The notes under the pieces were generated by a model. It did no database searches and was not told the DNA's origin. It saw only the letters and a program-made list of their open reading frames with translations. A stretch of 64,000 bases of DNA from Streptomyces sp. NBC_00306 (GTDB lineage Bacteria > Actinomycetota > Actinomycetes > Streptomycetales > Streptomycetaceae), in assembly GCF_036169555.1 (NCBI RefSeq), contig NZ_CP108032.1:6944001-7008000 (forward strand), in the 5' to 3' direction. Position numbers and translations under genes: made by a program. Shown here one piece after another: positions 34,800 to 43,181 of this stretch (its first letter is position 1; the number at the start of each line of letters is the position of its first letter).

Positions 34800-35873
34800 T
34801 CATCCGCCGGTGAGTGCGCCGCCTTCGCGGGCGGCGTGCTCACCCCGGTCGGCCCTGCGGGAATCGGCGTCGGTGTCCTCGGATGCCGGCGCCGATCCAC
34901 GTACGGGCACACCCGCCCTGGTTCCCAACTGGGTGTCCAGCGCGGCGAGGAGCCAGTCGTGCGCGGACCCCGGTGTCGGCTCGGGCGGGCCGCCGCGCGG
35001 GCTGATCAGCTCGGCCGTCAGCTCCCAGTACCGGTCGATCCTCGGGTCGGCGGCGAGCTGCCCGGACAGCAGACGGCGGAAGCCCGGGGTGTCCCGGGTC
35101 CCGAACGCGCTCGCGTAGGCGTTCACGAAGCCGTCCAGCGCCTCACCCGGGTACGGCTCCCGGCCGCGGCGCAATGGGCCGCCTGCCAGGTCGTACGCCT
35201 CGGCCAGGCCCGCGTACAGCACCGCCGCCCCACGGGATCCCGCGACCTGGTGCGCATGGGGACGGCACGGCTTCGACCCGCCGCACGGGCCGGTCGTCAT
35301 CGCGGACAGCCGGGCGAACGCGAGCACCTGAGCCGGGTCCGGATCGTCGGGCGGATGGGGGACCGCCACCTCCAGGAACGCGGACGTCGCCCGCGCCGGC
35401 ATCCGGGGCGGCAGCCAGGCACGCCAGAAACGGGCCAGCGGGGCCGTGCTGGGCGGTGCGGTCACCGCCCCGACCAGCCGCAGCCGGTCCGCCCGTTCGC
35501 CGGGCGGGCTCTCCTGCACCAGCCGCAGCGCCGCCTCCCGCCAGCGCAGGGCCGCGAGCTGGGAGCCGATCGCGCGCAACTGCCCGGCGACGGCGTCCTC
35601 CAGAGCGCCGCCCGCCGCGATGGCGGGGCCCTCGCCGTCCTGCTCGTCGAGAATGCGGCGCACCTCGGCCACCGGCAGATCGAGGGTGCGCAGCGAGCGG
35701 ATCAACCGCAGCCGCTCCAGTGCGCCGGGGCTGTAACGACGATGCCCGCCGGCACTGCGGGAGGCCTCCGGCAGCAGCCCGCTGTCGGAGTAGAAGCGGA
35801 CGGTCTTGACGCTGACACCCGCGCGTTCGGCGAGCTCGCCGATGCCGCACAGGCCGTCGGGCGAGGAGAACAC
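34800..35873 (-). CDS. MerR family regulator of the divergent tandem hydrolase gene
   Basis: The N-terminal MerR winged-helix domain (about residues 9-80) shows LCGIGELAERAGVSVKTVRFYSDSGLLPEASRSAGGHRRYSPGALERLRLIRSLRTLDLPVAEVRRIL. The dimerisation helix follows, and then a long C-terminal region to residue 357 that I do not recognise; it contains a Cys-containing patch (TTGPCGGSKPCRPHAH). The GTG start abuts a MerR-type promoter pointing the other way, and its own GAGGGAGG ribosome binding site lies within that operator. Activation of the hydrolase on ligand binding is the likely logic. Confidence 0.85.
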   Translation of the reverse strand: MFSSPDGLCGIGELAERAGVSVKTVRFYSDSGLLPEASRSAGGHRRYSPGALERLRLIRSLRTLDLPVAEVRRILDEQDGEGPAIAAGGALEDAVAGQLRAIGSQLAALRWREAALRLVQESPPGERADRLRLVGAVTAPPSTAPLARFWRAWLPPRMPARATSAFLEVAVPHPPDDPDPAQVLAFARLSAMTTGPCGGSKPCRPHAHQVAGSRGAAVLYAGLAEAYDLAGGPLRRGREPYPGEALDGFVNAYASAFGTRDTPGFRRLLSGQLAADPRIDRYWELTAELISPRGGPPEPTPGSAHDWLLAALDTQLGTRAGVPVRGSAPASEDTDADSRRADRGEHAAREGGALTGG

Positions 35874-35904
35874 TTGAACCTCCCTCAGGGGGAGTTCCTA
35901 CGGT
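35874..35904 (+). promoter_or_regulatory. MerR-type promoter with 19-bp spacer
   Basis: TTGAAC (35874-35879) and TACGGT (35899-35904) are separated by 19 bp. The spacer and edges hold the dyad GAAC-CTCCC-tcagg-GGGAG-TTC. Over-long spacers with an internal dyad are the hallmark of promoters that MerR proteins untwist. It drives the tandem hydrolase gene at 35968. Confidence 0.8.
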
Positions 35905-35967
35905 ACCGGCGAGCGCGGCCGGTCGACCGGACCGGTCCGCGGAGGGCGACGGATCGAGGAGAGGCTC

Positions 35968-37497
35968 ATGACCGTATTCATCCTGGTGCCAGGCGTGTTC
36001 ACCGGCGCAGAGGTGTGGGAGGAGACGGCCGCACGACTGGCGAAGGCGGGCGACGAGGTGCACACGGTGAACCTCACCGGGCTCGGAGAGGCCCGCGCCG
36101 CCGAGCCCACCGACGCCGAGAGGCGCGTCGATCTGGAGACACACATCGCCGATGTGCTCGGGGTGCTCGACACGGTGGACCCGGCGCCGGGCCGGGAGAT
36201 CGTGCTCGTCGGCCACGACTACGGCGTCCATCCCGTGATGGGCGCCGCCGACAGACGGGCGGAGCGCGTCGCCCGGATCGTCTGTGTGGACTCCGCGCTG
36301 CCGCGGGACGGTGTCCCGGCCCTGGCCGCGGTGCCCGACCAGCGCCTGCGCGAGCAGATCGCCGAGCGGGACGGGGCGGAGCCGGGGAAGCTGCCGGCCC
36401 CGGCCCGTGACGAGTGGCAGCGCTGGGGCAGCACGGCGGGTGTTCCCGCAGCGGCGCTCGACCGGCTCACCGACCTCGCCGCACCACAGCCGCTGGGCAC
36501 GCTGCTCCAACCGCTGCGGCTCACCGGCGCCGTCGCCGCGGTCCCCACCACCGGTGTGCTGTGCACCGGCAACGGTACGAGCATCGAGCTGGTCCGGATG
36601 CTGGTGGGCATGGGCGATCCCGCCCTCCAGGTCCTGACGGCCCCCGGCGTGACCTTCTTCGAACTGCCCACCGGGCACTGGCCCATGCTGTCCTGCCCCG
36701 CCGAGCTTGCCGACGTCCTGCGGAAGGCCGCCGCCGGTGAGGGAGACCGGCTGGAGCCGGCCGACGCCACGGAGCCGCCCGCCCATCTGCGGCCCTTCCT
36801 GCTCGACGTGCCCGAGCTTCCCCGCGAGCGGATCGGCAACGTGGACCTGTATCCGCCGGCCCACGCGGAGGGGCCGCGCCCGGCGGTCGTCTTCGTGCAC
36901 GGCGGCCCGGTGCCCGCCGACGCCCGGCCCACCCCACGGGACTGGCCGACGCTGACGGGGTACGCCCGGTACGCGGCCGGCGAGGGCGTGGTGGGCGTGA
37001 CGCTCGACCACCGCCTGCACGACGTCGCCGACTACGAGCGGGCCGCCGACGACGTGGCGGCCGCGGTGGAGAGGGTCCGGGCCGATCCGCGGGTGGACGC
37101 GGACCGGATCGCTCTGTGGTTCTTCTCGGGCGGCGGCCCGATCGCGGCGGACTGGCTGGCGGCGCCGCCGACCTGGCTGCGCTGCCTGGCGGCCACGTAC
37201 CCGGTCCTGGCGCCCCTGCCGAACTGGGGACTCCCGGGCGGCCGTTTCCGGCCCGCGGAGGCGGTGACGCACGCGGGTACGCTGCCGATCGTGCTCACCC
37301 GGGTCGGGCTGGAGAGCCCCGAGATCGCGGCCACCGTCGCAGAGTTCCTGGCCGCGGCCACCGGCTGCGGAGCGCATGTCGAGGTGGTCGATGTGCCACA
37401 CGGGCACCACGGCTTCGAGACCCGTGACCCGACGGACGAGTCGCGCGAGGCGGTGCACCGGGCGATGGGCAGGGTGCTGGGCCGTCTGCGGACCTAG
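35968..37497 (+). CDS. Tandem alpha/beta hydrolase fusion protein
   Basis: The 509 residues contain two alpha/beta hydrolase domains. Domain 1 (about 1-255) begins with a VPGVFTGAEVW oxyanion region. It has GHDYG (82-86) where esterases have GHSYG, so the nucleophile would be Asp84, as in haloalkane dehalogenases and epoxide hydrolases. Its histidine is in PTGHWPM (H236). Domain 2 (about 285-509) has VVFVHGGPVP, the nucleophile elbow FFSGGGPIA (Ser387) and VPHGHHGFE near the end, resembling dienelactone hydrolase/acyl-peptide types. GAGGAGAGG precedes the ATG. No signal peptide is visible. Confidence 0.82.
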   Translation: MTVFILVPGVFTGAEVWEETAARLAKAGDEVHTVNLTGLGEARAAEPTDAERRVDLETHIADVLGVLDTVDPAPGREIVLVGHDYGVHPVMGAADRRAERVARIVCVDSALPRDGVPALAAVPDQRLREQIAERDGAEPGKLPAPARDEWQRWGSTAGVPAAALDRLTDLAAPQPLGTLLQPLRLTGAVAAVPTTGVLCTGNGTSIELVRMLVGMGDPALQVLTAPGVTFFELPTGHWPMLSCPAELADVLRKAAAGEGDRLEPADATEPPAHLRPFLLDVPELPRERIGNVDLYPPAHAEGPRPAVVFVHGGPVPADARPTPRDWPTLTGYARYAAGEGVVGVTLDHRLHDVADYERAADDVAAAVERVRADPRVDADRIALWFFSGGGPIAADWLAAPPTWLRCLAATYPVLAPLPNWGLPGGRFRPAEAVTHAGTLPIVLTRVGLESPEIAATVAEFLAAATGCGAHVEVVDVPHGHHGFETRDPTDESREAVHRAMGRVLGRLRT

Positions 37498-38261
37498 GTC
37501 GCGGACCTGGGGTCCGGGCCGTGTTCGGTGTCCGGCTCCGACCCGAACGCGGCCCGTAGCTCCTCCTTGAGCGACCGCTGGAACGCGGTGACCAGGGCCT
37601 GCACCACCAGCGGCTGCATATGGGCCGACAGGGACTTCATCGCCGCCACGTGCTCCGGGTCGGCCTCCCGGCGCCGGTAGGGGTTCCACACCTCGTCGCG
37701 GAACAGCCGGGTGAGCTCCTGGGCGGCCGAGCGGGTGTGCTCGACCAGAACCGTGCGGGCGGCGAGGATCGTCTCGTGGGCGATGGGCACGTCCAGTAGC
37801 TGCACGCCCAGCCGGAACAGTCCGTGGTCGAGCCGGAAGACGCCCGGCTCCGGCGCCCGTTGCAGGACGTCCATCGCAACCAGCCGGCCGATGTCCTCCT
37901 CGCTCAGCGGCCGCCCGGCCCGCCGTTCCAGCTCGGCGGCGGTCGCCTCCTCCGCGGAGTCCGGCGCCCAGGACGCCACCATCGCGCGATGGATCGCGAG
38001 ATCGTGGGCGCTGAGGTCGTCCGGCAGCTGTTCGAGATAGCGTTCGATGGCGGACAGCGTCATGCCCTGGTGCTGGAGCTCCTCGATGAGGGCCAGCCGG
38101 GACAGATGGGCGGGGCCGTACTGGCCCACGCGGCGGGGCCCGATCGTCGGCGGGGGCAGCAGCCCGCGGGTGCTGTAGAAGCGCACGGTGCGTACGGTCA
38201 CCCCGGCACGGGCAGCCAGTTCGTCGACGGTGAGGGTCGGCTCGTCGGTCTCGGTCGCCAC
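37494..38261 (-). CDS. MerR family transcriptional regulator
   Basis: A 255-residue regulator with an N-terminal MerR domain (LTVDELAARAGVTVRTVRFYSTRGLLPPPTIGPRRVGQYGPAHLSRLALIEELQHQGMTLSAIERYL). The alpha-helical C-terminal half resembles effector-binding helical domains with no recognised ligand. I start at GTG 38261 (GAGG seven bases upstream). Its stop codon interlocks with the stop of the convergent hydrolase gene in the sequence CTAG. It is divergent from the macro-domain gene. Confidence 0.85.
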   Translation of the reverse strand: MATETDEPTLTVDELAARAGVTVRTVRFYSTRGLLPPPTIGPRRVGQYGPAHLSRLALIEELQHQGMTLSAIERYLEQLPDDLSAHDLAIHRAMVASWAPDSAEEATAAELERRAGRPLSEEDIGRLVAMDVLQRAPEPGVFRLDHGLFRLGVQLLDVPIAHETILAARTVLVEHTRSAAQELTRLFRDEVWNPYRRREADPEHVAAMKSLSAHMQPLVVQALVTAFQRSLKEELRAAFGSEPDTEHGPDPRSAT

Positions 38262-38304
38262 GCTCGTGCCTCGCTCTCCACCGCTCGTCGTCGATCTCCC
38301 TGCG

Positions 38305-38327
38305 GTGCAACAGTATTGCTGTCTCAC
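38305..38327. promoter_or_regulatory. 23-bp dyad upstream of the second merR gene
   Basis: A symmetric element of the form GTG-N2-ACAG-N5-CTGT-N2-CAC lies in the 143-bp intergenic region between merR (start 38261) and the macro-domain gene (start 38405). The most likely use is MerR autoregulation or divergent control. A 19-bp promoter spacer around it is not obvious. Confidence 0.5.
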
Positions 38328-38404
38328 CATTGTTGTGAAAGCGCTGGGAGCGGGCGGAACGATCGTCGGTGACGATTGTCAGTGGTGATCCGTACGGTGG
38401 ATGC

Positions 38405-38881
38405 ATGTCGGGGATCACGTATGTACGGGGGGACGCCACCGCGCCGCAGGGCAAGGGGGTGAAGCTGATCGCGCACGTCTGCAACGACCTGGGCGGCTGG
38501 GGGAAGGGCTTCGTGCTGGCGTTGTCCCGCCGCTGGCCGGAGCCCGAGCAGGCCTACCGCCGCTGGCACCGGGAGCGCGCGTCGAACGACTTCGGCCTCG
38601 GCGCCGTGCAGTTCGTCCGCGTCGGCCCGTATCTGTGGGTCGCCAACATGGTGGGACAGCGGGGGACGAGGACCGGGAGCAAGGGCGTTCCCGTGCGGTA
38701 CGAGGCGATCGACACGGCGCTCGCCGCGGTGGCGGTGAAGGCGGCGGAGCTGTCGGCGTCGGTGCACATGCCGCGGATCGGCTGCGGGCTCGCGGGCGGC
38801 AGATGGTCACGGGTCGAACCGCTGATAACCGACCGGCTGACATCGCGGGGGACGGCGGTCACGGTGTACGACCACGACTGA
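38405..38881 (+). CDS. Macro domain protein (ADP-ribose binding)
   Basis: A stand-alone 158-residue macro domain. The ADP-ribose-binding features are ITYVRGDAT, LIAHVCNDLGGWGKGFVLALSRRWPEPEQAY and the late loop MPRIGCGLAGGRW. This arrangement resembles Poa1p/ALC1-like macro domains, some of which hydrolyse ADP-ribose-1''-phosphate or ADP-ribosyl-glutamate. No ADP-ribosyltransferase gene is adjacent. TACGGT six bases upstream of the ATG suggests a leaderless message. Confidence 0.88.
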   Translation: MSGITYVRGDATAPQGKGVKLIAHVCNDLGGWGKGFVLALSRRWPEPEQAYRRWHRERASNDFGLGAVQFVRVGPYLWVANMVGQRGTRTGSKGVPVRYEAIDTALAAVAVKAAELSASVHMPRIGCGLAGGRWSRVEPLITDRLTSRGTAVTVYDHD

Positions 38882-38978
38882 GGGGGGCCGCGGGCCGCGG
38901 GAGGGGCATGCACGGCCCCGGGAGGCCGGGCGTACGCGCCGTGCGCACGCGGCTTCAGGGGACGAGGACGTGCGCTCG

Positions 38979-39024
38979 GGACGGCCGAGGGTGCGCGCTC
39001 GGGGTGAGCGACCCTCGGCCGTCC
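38979..39024. terminator. Bidirectional hairpin terminator
   Basis: A 14-bp perfect stem (38979-38992 with 39011-39024) lies between the convergent macro-domain and serine protease genes. Confidence 0.85.
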
Positions 39025-39035
39025 GCGCGATGACG

Positions 39036-40109
39036 TCAGTAGACGGTCACGCCGTACGCAGCCAGTGCTTCGGTCACCGGCTGGTGGATCGCCGAGCCGT
39101 TCGTTCCCGTGCAGCCGGCGCTGCCCGAGTGGATGCCCAGCGCGACGGAACCGGCGAAGTGGGCGCCGCCGCTGTCGCCGCCCGCCGAGCAGGCGGTGGT
39201 GCGGACCATGCCGTAGACCGGTCCGTCGCCGTAGTTCACCGTGACATTCACGGCGGTGACGGTGCCGGCGGTCACCTGCGTCGTGGAGCCGCTCTTGTGG
39301 ACGGCCTGGCCGACGATGGCGTCGGCGGCGGAGGCGATGTCCTGGTAGCTGCCGTTGTACAGGTTGACGCTCCCGGCGGGCTGGTCGGTGCCGGTGTAGC
39401 GCACGATGCCGTAGTCGTTCGTCGGGAAGCTGGTGCCCTCGCGGGTCCCGATCGCGGCGCCGCCGGACGTGGCCGACCACGTGTCGCCGAGATTGGTGCA
39501 GTGGCCCGCGGTCACGAAGTAGCGGACCGTGCCCTTCGCGGCGTTGAAGGCGGCGGAGCAGCGGACGCCCCCGCCGTAGATGGCGTCACCGCCGGCGACC
39601 TCCTTGGTGAACACCCCCGGCACACGCGCGATGCGGACGGCGTCGCCGAGGGTGGCGGCGACCCGCGTCAGGCGCGCCATGGAGAGCGTGGAGACGGACC
39701 GGTCGGCCTCGATCGCGACCTGGTTGGTCGAGGGGTCGATGCCCCACGACGTGCCGGTGATCTTCGCCTTGGTCTCGAGGACGTTCATGGCGGCTTCGAG
39801 CTGGGCGGTGCTGCGCTCGACGAGTTCGGCCCGGGCGCCCGAGGCGCGTACCTCTTCGGCGGCGGACTGGTCGGTCACGGTGATGACGAGGTCGCCGGTC
39901 TGGGAGTCCAGGTACGAGCCGGCCGAGCGGTCGCCAAGGGTCCGTTCGAGCGTGGAGTCGAGTGCGTACTGGCCGGGGGAGGCCGTGACACCCGGGGCGG
40001 GGCTCGGCACCGGGTCGGGCGCGGCGTGGGCGGTCCCGGTTCCGAGACCGACGGCGGGCAGGGTGAGCAGTACCGAAAGGCAGATGCGCGCGCGGAGCGT
40101 GCGTCTCAT
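39036..40109 (-). CDS. Secreted S1 family serine protease (streptogrisin-like)
   Basis: A 357-residue preproprotease. A signal peptide (residues 1-29, ending AHA) is followed by an alpha-lytic-type pro-region (about 30-174). The chymotrypsin-fold mature enzyme starts near AIYGGGVRCSAAFN. The catalytic triad is His203 (VTAGHC), Asp232 (TNDYGIVRY) and Ser313 (GGDSGG). Cys pairs expected for disulfides are present. It would be released extracellularly by self-processing. AAGGAGAA precedes the ATG at 40109. The gene is monocistronic. Confidence 0.94.
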   Translation of the reverse strand: MRRTLRARICLSVLLTLPAVGLGTGTAHAAPDPVPSPAPGVTASPGQYALDSTLERTLGDRSAGSYLDSQTGDLVITVTDQSAAEEVRASGARAELVERSTAQLEAAMNVLETKAKITGTSWGIDPSTNQVAIEADRSVSTLSMARLTRVAATLGDAVRIARVPGVFTKEVAGGDAIYGGGVRCSAAFNAAKGTVRYFVTAGHCTNLGDTWSATSGGAAIGTREGTSFPTNDYGIVRYTGTDQPAGSVNLYNGSYQDIASAADAIVGQAVHKSGSTTQVTAGTVTAVNVTVNYGDGPVYGMVRTTACSAGGDSGGAHFAGSVALGIHSGSAGCTGTNGSAIHQPVTEALAAYGVTVY

Positions 40110-40845
40110 GGGGGGCTTCTCCTTCGCAGGTGTGCGCTGTGGGGGGGATTTACCGAGAAGCAGTGTGGACTGGACCAGTCCGGAGTGCGGTCTCAATGTG
40201 GCATGACCCTGACACATCGACAAGGGTGTGGAAGGCCCCCGGAAGAGCGGTTCTTCACGGGTGGTCAGATCGTTCGGCGGCTGGGCTGCGGCAGGCGGGG
40301 GCCTCCCCGTTTCGCACTGGCATCGCGGCCGCCCGGCGCTCTGGGTTCGCGGACATCCGCCCGGTGCCGCCCGCCGCCAGGCGGCCGGCCACACCGGTCC
40401 GCCTCCGGTGCCCGTGTCCCGGAGGAGACGCAGCCCCCTCTCGATGACCCGCGGACGTACCGCGTCCCTCCGGCCTGGTCCGGGACGGGCCGGCTGCGCG
40501 CTGATCGGCGCTGTCGTACCGCTGCCGGGCCCTCGCTGCGTGCCCTCACGACGCACGTCGTGGCACCGGCCGTTCGTGCCCGTGACCGTGGGGCCGGTCA
40601 GCGGATCGGCCCGCTGCCATCCGGGTGCCGCACCGCCCGGGTACGGCAGTTCGGCCAGAGAGGTGAAACGTCACGCCTGCCATGCGGCCGGTCGGCGGCC
40701 GAGGGCCCGGACCGGCCCCGCCGTCACGGTCACGACCCGTGTCGTCCACGTGCCGCCGACGAAACCCATGTGGCCCGCGACGGTCCCTGCCGCCGGATGG
40801 CTGACCCGTCGAAGGCGGGCCGACCGTTCGGGGCGGCACACGGCA
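40110..40845. other. 736-bp gene-free stretch
   Basis: The stretch lies upstream of the protease gene and downstream of the phosphodiesterase gene. Long open frames exist on both strands but have Arg/Pro/Gly-rich composition without domains, ribosome binding sites or third-position bias consistent with one frame. The part next to 40110-40220 is A/T-richer and presumably holds the protease promoter. I see no RNA gene. Confidence 0.5.
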
Positions 40846-40888
40846 GTGGTGGCCCGTGACATGCCCGAGAGCTGTCACGGGCCACCAC
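40846..40888 (-). terminator. Strong hairpin terminator after the phosphodiesterase gene
   Basis: A 16-bp perfect stem (40846-40861 with 40873-40888) with an 11-base loop starts about 73 bp beyond the stop codon of the minus-strand phosphodiesterase gene. Confidence 0.85.
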
Positions 40889-40961
40889 GTCCGAACGCCT
40901 GCACCCTCGCGGCCGCCGTCGCGGTCCCCAGGGGGCCCGACCGGCCGCCAAGGGCTTGCGC

Positions 40962-41948
40962 CTACTGCCCCGACGCGGTCACCGGGTAGTGGTCGGAGAG
41001 GTTCGTGTACGTGTAGTCCGTGCCCCAGCTGGAGACCGTCCAGGGCGCGCTCTGCTCCTTGATCACGTCATTGGTCCAGCCGGCCTGCCGCGCATGCCCG
41101 GCACGGTGCAGGACGTAGTCGAGGTCCTCGCGGGCGTCGTCCGGGTAGCGATCCGCGGCGATCGAGTTCTGCTCGGTGTCGAAGGAGTACGGGTGACCCT
41201 TGCGGGTGTCCGCCCCGACCAGCCCGGCGTCGGCGAGCATCGTCGCGTACTCCGGGGTGCGGGAGTCCACGTTGAAGTCACCCGCCACGAGGACCTGTTC
41301 GGACGCCGGGATCTTCTTGGCGTCCAGGAACGCGTCGATCGCCCGGAACTGCCGGCTGCGCATCCGGGCCGCCTCGCCCGTGCCGCAGCCGGAGTCGGTG
41401 GACTGCGCGTGCGTGCCCACGACGTGCACCTTCGTGCCGTTCACGTTCAGCACCGCGTACACGAAACCCTTGTTGGACCACCAGTCCGAACCGCACGCGT
41501 CCTTGTAGACCCACTGCTCCTTGCGGACGATCGGCCACTTGCTGAGGACGGCGACACCGCCGTCCTCGGGAGTGGCGGCCGAGTAGGAACCGCCGGTCGC
41601 GTCCCAGCCGGTCTTGCTCCGCCCCATCACCGGTGTCTGGTAGGGGTACTGCGCGGCGGCGTTCTGTTTCATGGCGTCCGAGGACGAGTTGTCGAACGCC
41701 TCCTGGATGACGACGACGTCGTTGCCCTGGAAGAACGAGGTCGCGGGAATCGCCGCGGCCCGGTGGTCCTGGCCCCAGTTGGGATAGAGCGTCTTGCTGA
41801 AGAGGAAGGTGTTGTACGTCAGCACCTTCAGGCGCGGCGTCGCGTCCGGCGCGGCGGAGGCCGTCGGGGCCGTGCCGGTGAGGACGGCGGCGGCGAGCGC
41901 GGTCGACAGGGCCGCGGCGGGCAGGCGGCGGAGCGAGGACGGCGGCAC
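40962..41948 (-). CDS. Secreted endonuclease/exonuclease/phosphatase-family sphingomyelinase
   Basis: A 328-residue secreted phosphodiesterase. The signal peptide ends near TASAAPDA. The DNase I-like fold is shown by LKVLTYNTFLF, VVVIQEAFDN (metal-binding Glu), VHVVGTHAQ, QVLVAGDFNVDS and the C-terminal LSDHYPV (catalytic His). The combination resembles bacterial neutral sphingomyelinase C, which cleaves sphingomyelin to ceramide and phosphocholine. A nuclease substrate is possible. The GTG start has GGGAG upstream. Confidence 0.87.
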   Translation of the reverse strand: MPPSSLRRLPAAALSTALAAAVLTGTAPTASAAPDATPRLKVLTYNTFLFSKTLYPNWGQDHRAAAIPATSFFQGNDVVVIQEAFDNSSSDAMKQNAAAQYPYQTPVMGRSKTGWDATGGSYSAATPEDGGVAVLSKWPIVRKEQWVYKDACGSDWWSNKGFVYAVLNVNGTKVHVVGTHAQSTDSGCGTGEAARMRSRQFRAIDAFLDAKKIPASEQVLVAGDFNVDSRTPEYATMLADAGLVGADTRKGHPYSFDTEQNSIAADRYPDDAREDLDYVLHRAGHARQAGWTNDVIKEQSAPWTVSSWGTDYTYTNLSDHYPVTASGQ

Positions 41949-42206
41949 AGGGACTCCCGGGTGAGGTGGGGGGTACGAGCGGCGACGCACATCAAAGCAG
42001 CCGCAGTTACTCCTTGGTAATGGCTCGGGGCCTTCTTTCTTGCCGCCACGAAACGATCTCACCAACGCACGGGCCGGGCATGTGTGCGAAGGGGGTACCC
42101 CTCCGGGTGGGCTTGTCGGGCCCCGGTGTGTGCGTCGCCCGTCCCACGGACATGTGTGCGCAAGTCTGGAGAGTTCACAGCGGAAGACACCTCAGGTGGG
42201 GAACGA

Positions 42207-43091
42207 ATGAGCCTGCGCACCGACATGGCGAACGACCGAAGGCGACAACTGGCGTACCGCGCCCGTCTGCTGACCGAGGAGGACTGGTTCTCCACCGTCG
42301 CCGTCTGCGCCATCGCGGTCAACGCGATCCTGCTGGGAGTGGAGACGTACGCGGGCTTCGCCGACCGCTGGGAGTTCCAGCTGAAATTCCTCGAACACCT
42401 GCTTCTGGGGGTGTTCACCCTGGAGATCCTGATGCGCGCCGCCGCTCACGCCGACCGCCCCGCGGACTTCTTCCGCAACCCCTGGAACATCTTCGACATG
42501 GTGGTCGTCCTCAGCGCGTTCCTGCCGTTCCTCAGTGAGAACACCACCGTGCTGCGGCTGCTGCGCCTGGCCCGGGTCATCCGCACCGCACGCTTTCTGC
42601 CGCAGCTGCGGATCATCGTCACCGCCATCGGCAAGAGCATCCCGGGCGCCGTGAGCTTCCTGCTGGTCGGCACGCTGCTGCTGTATCTGTACGCGATGCT
42701 CGGCTGGGCGTCCTTCGCCACGGCCGACCCGGAGCACTACGGCTCGCTCGGCAGGGCGGCACTCACCCTCTTCGTGCTGATGACCCTTGACGGACTGGGC
42801 GACGCAGTCAACGCGGGTCTACAGATCTCGCCCTGGTCCGTTCTCTACTACGCCTCGTATGTGCTGCTCAGCTCGTTCCTGCTGGTCAATCTGCTGATCG
42901 GGGTGGTCATCAACTCGCTCGAACAGGCCCGGGTGCTGGACGAGGAGCGCAAGGCGCCTGCGGCACCCGACCCCGAGGCCGCCCAGGAACTCCGCGACCG
43001 GATCGCCGCCGCCCGGGCCTGTCTGGAGGATCTCGAAGGGCTCCTCGTCCAGGTCCCGGCCCAGCCGGAGAAGGCCGGCACCACACCCTGA
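42207..43091 (+). CDS. Voltage-gated ion channel family protein (ion transporter)
   Basis: A 294-residue single-repeat six-helix channel subunit that would form tetramers in the membrane. S1-S4 lie between about 27 and 135. The voltage sensor S4 has Arg at every third position (R117, R120, R123, R126, R129). S5, a pore loop and S6 (about 212-238) follow. The selectivity filter region reads MTLDGLGDA (about 192-200) instead of the TLESWS of bacterial sodium channels, so ion selectivity is unclear. A short C-terminal coiled coil ends the protein. AGGTGGGGA precedes the ATG. Confidence 0.88.
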   Translation: MSLRTDMANDRRRQLAYRARLLTEEDWFSTVAVCAIAVNAILLGVETYAGFADRWEFQLKFLEHLLLGVFTLEILMRAAAHADRPADFFRNPWNIFDMVVVLSAFLPFLSENTTVLRLLRLARVIRTARFLPQLRIIVTAIGKSIPGAVSFLLVGTLLLYLYAMLGWASFATADPEHYGSLGRAALTLFVLMTLDGLGDAVNAGLQISPWSVLYYASYVLLSSFLLVNLLIGVVINSLEQARVLDEERKAPAAPDPEAAQELRDRIAAARACLEDLEGLLVQVPAQPEKAGTTP

Positions 43092-43169
43092 CGCACCAGG
43101 ACGGCGCCGGCTTCGGTCCGCAGACGTACGAAGCCGAGCAGGAGGCCGTGAAGGCAGGGGAGCAGGCCG

Positions 43170-43175
43170 TAAAAT
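43170..43175 (+). promoter_or_regulatory. -10 box of a leaderless MpaB-family gene
   Basis: TAAAAT (43170-43175) sits six bases before the ATG at 43182, with no ribosome binding site in between. A weak -35 (CGTGAA) lies 17 bp upstream. Confidence 0.5.
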
Positions 43176-43181
43176 GGCGAT

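Noticed and set aside
40228..40989. Long forward open frame of about 250 codons
   Set aside because: Arg/Pro/Gly/His-rich composition, no domain, no ribosome binding site, and it runs into the 3' end of the phosphodiesterase gene and across its terminator. High G+C produces such frames by chance.
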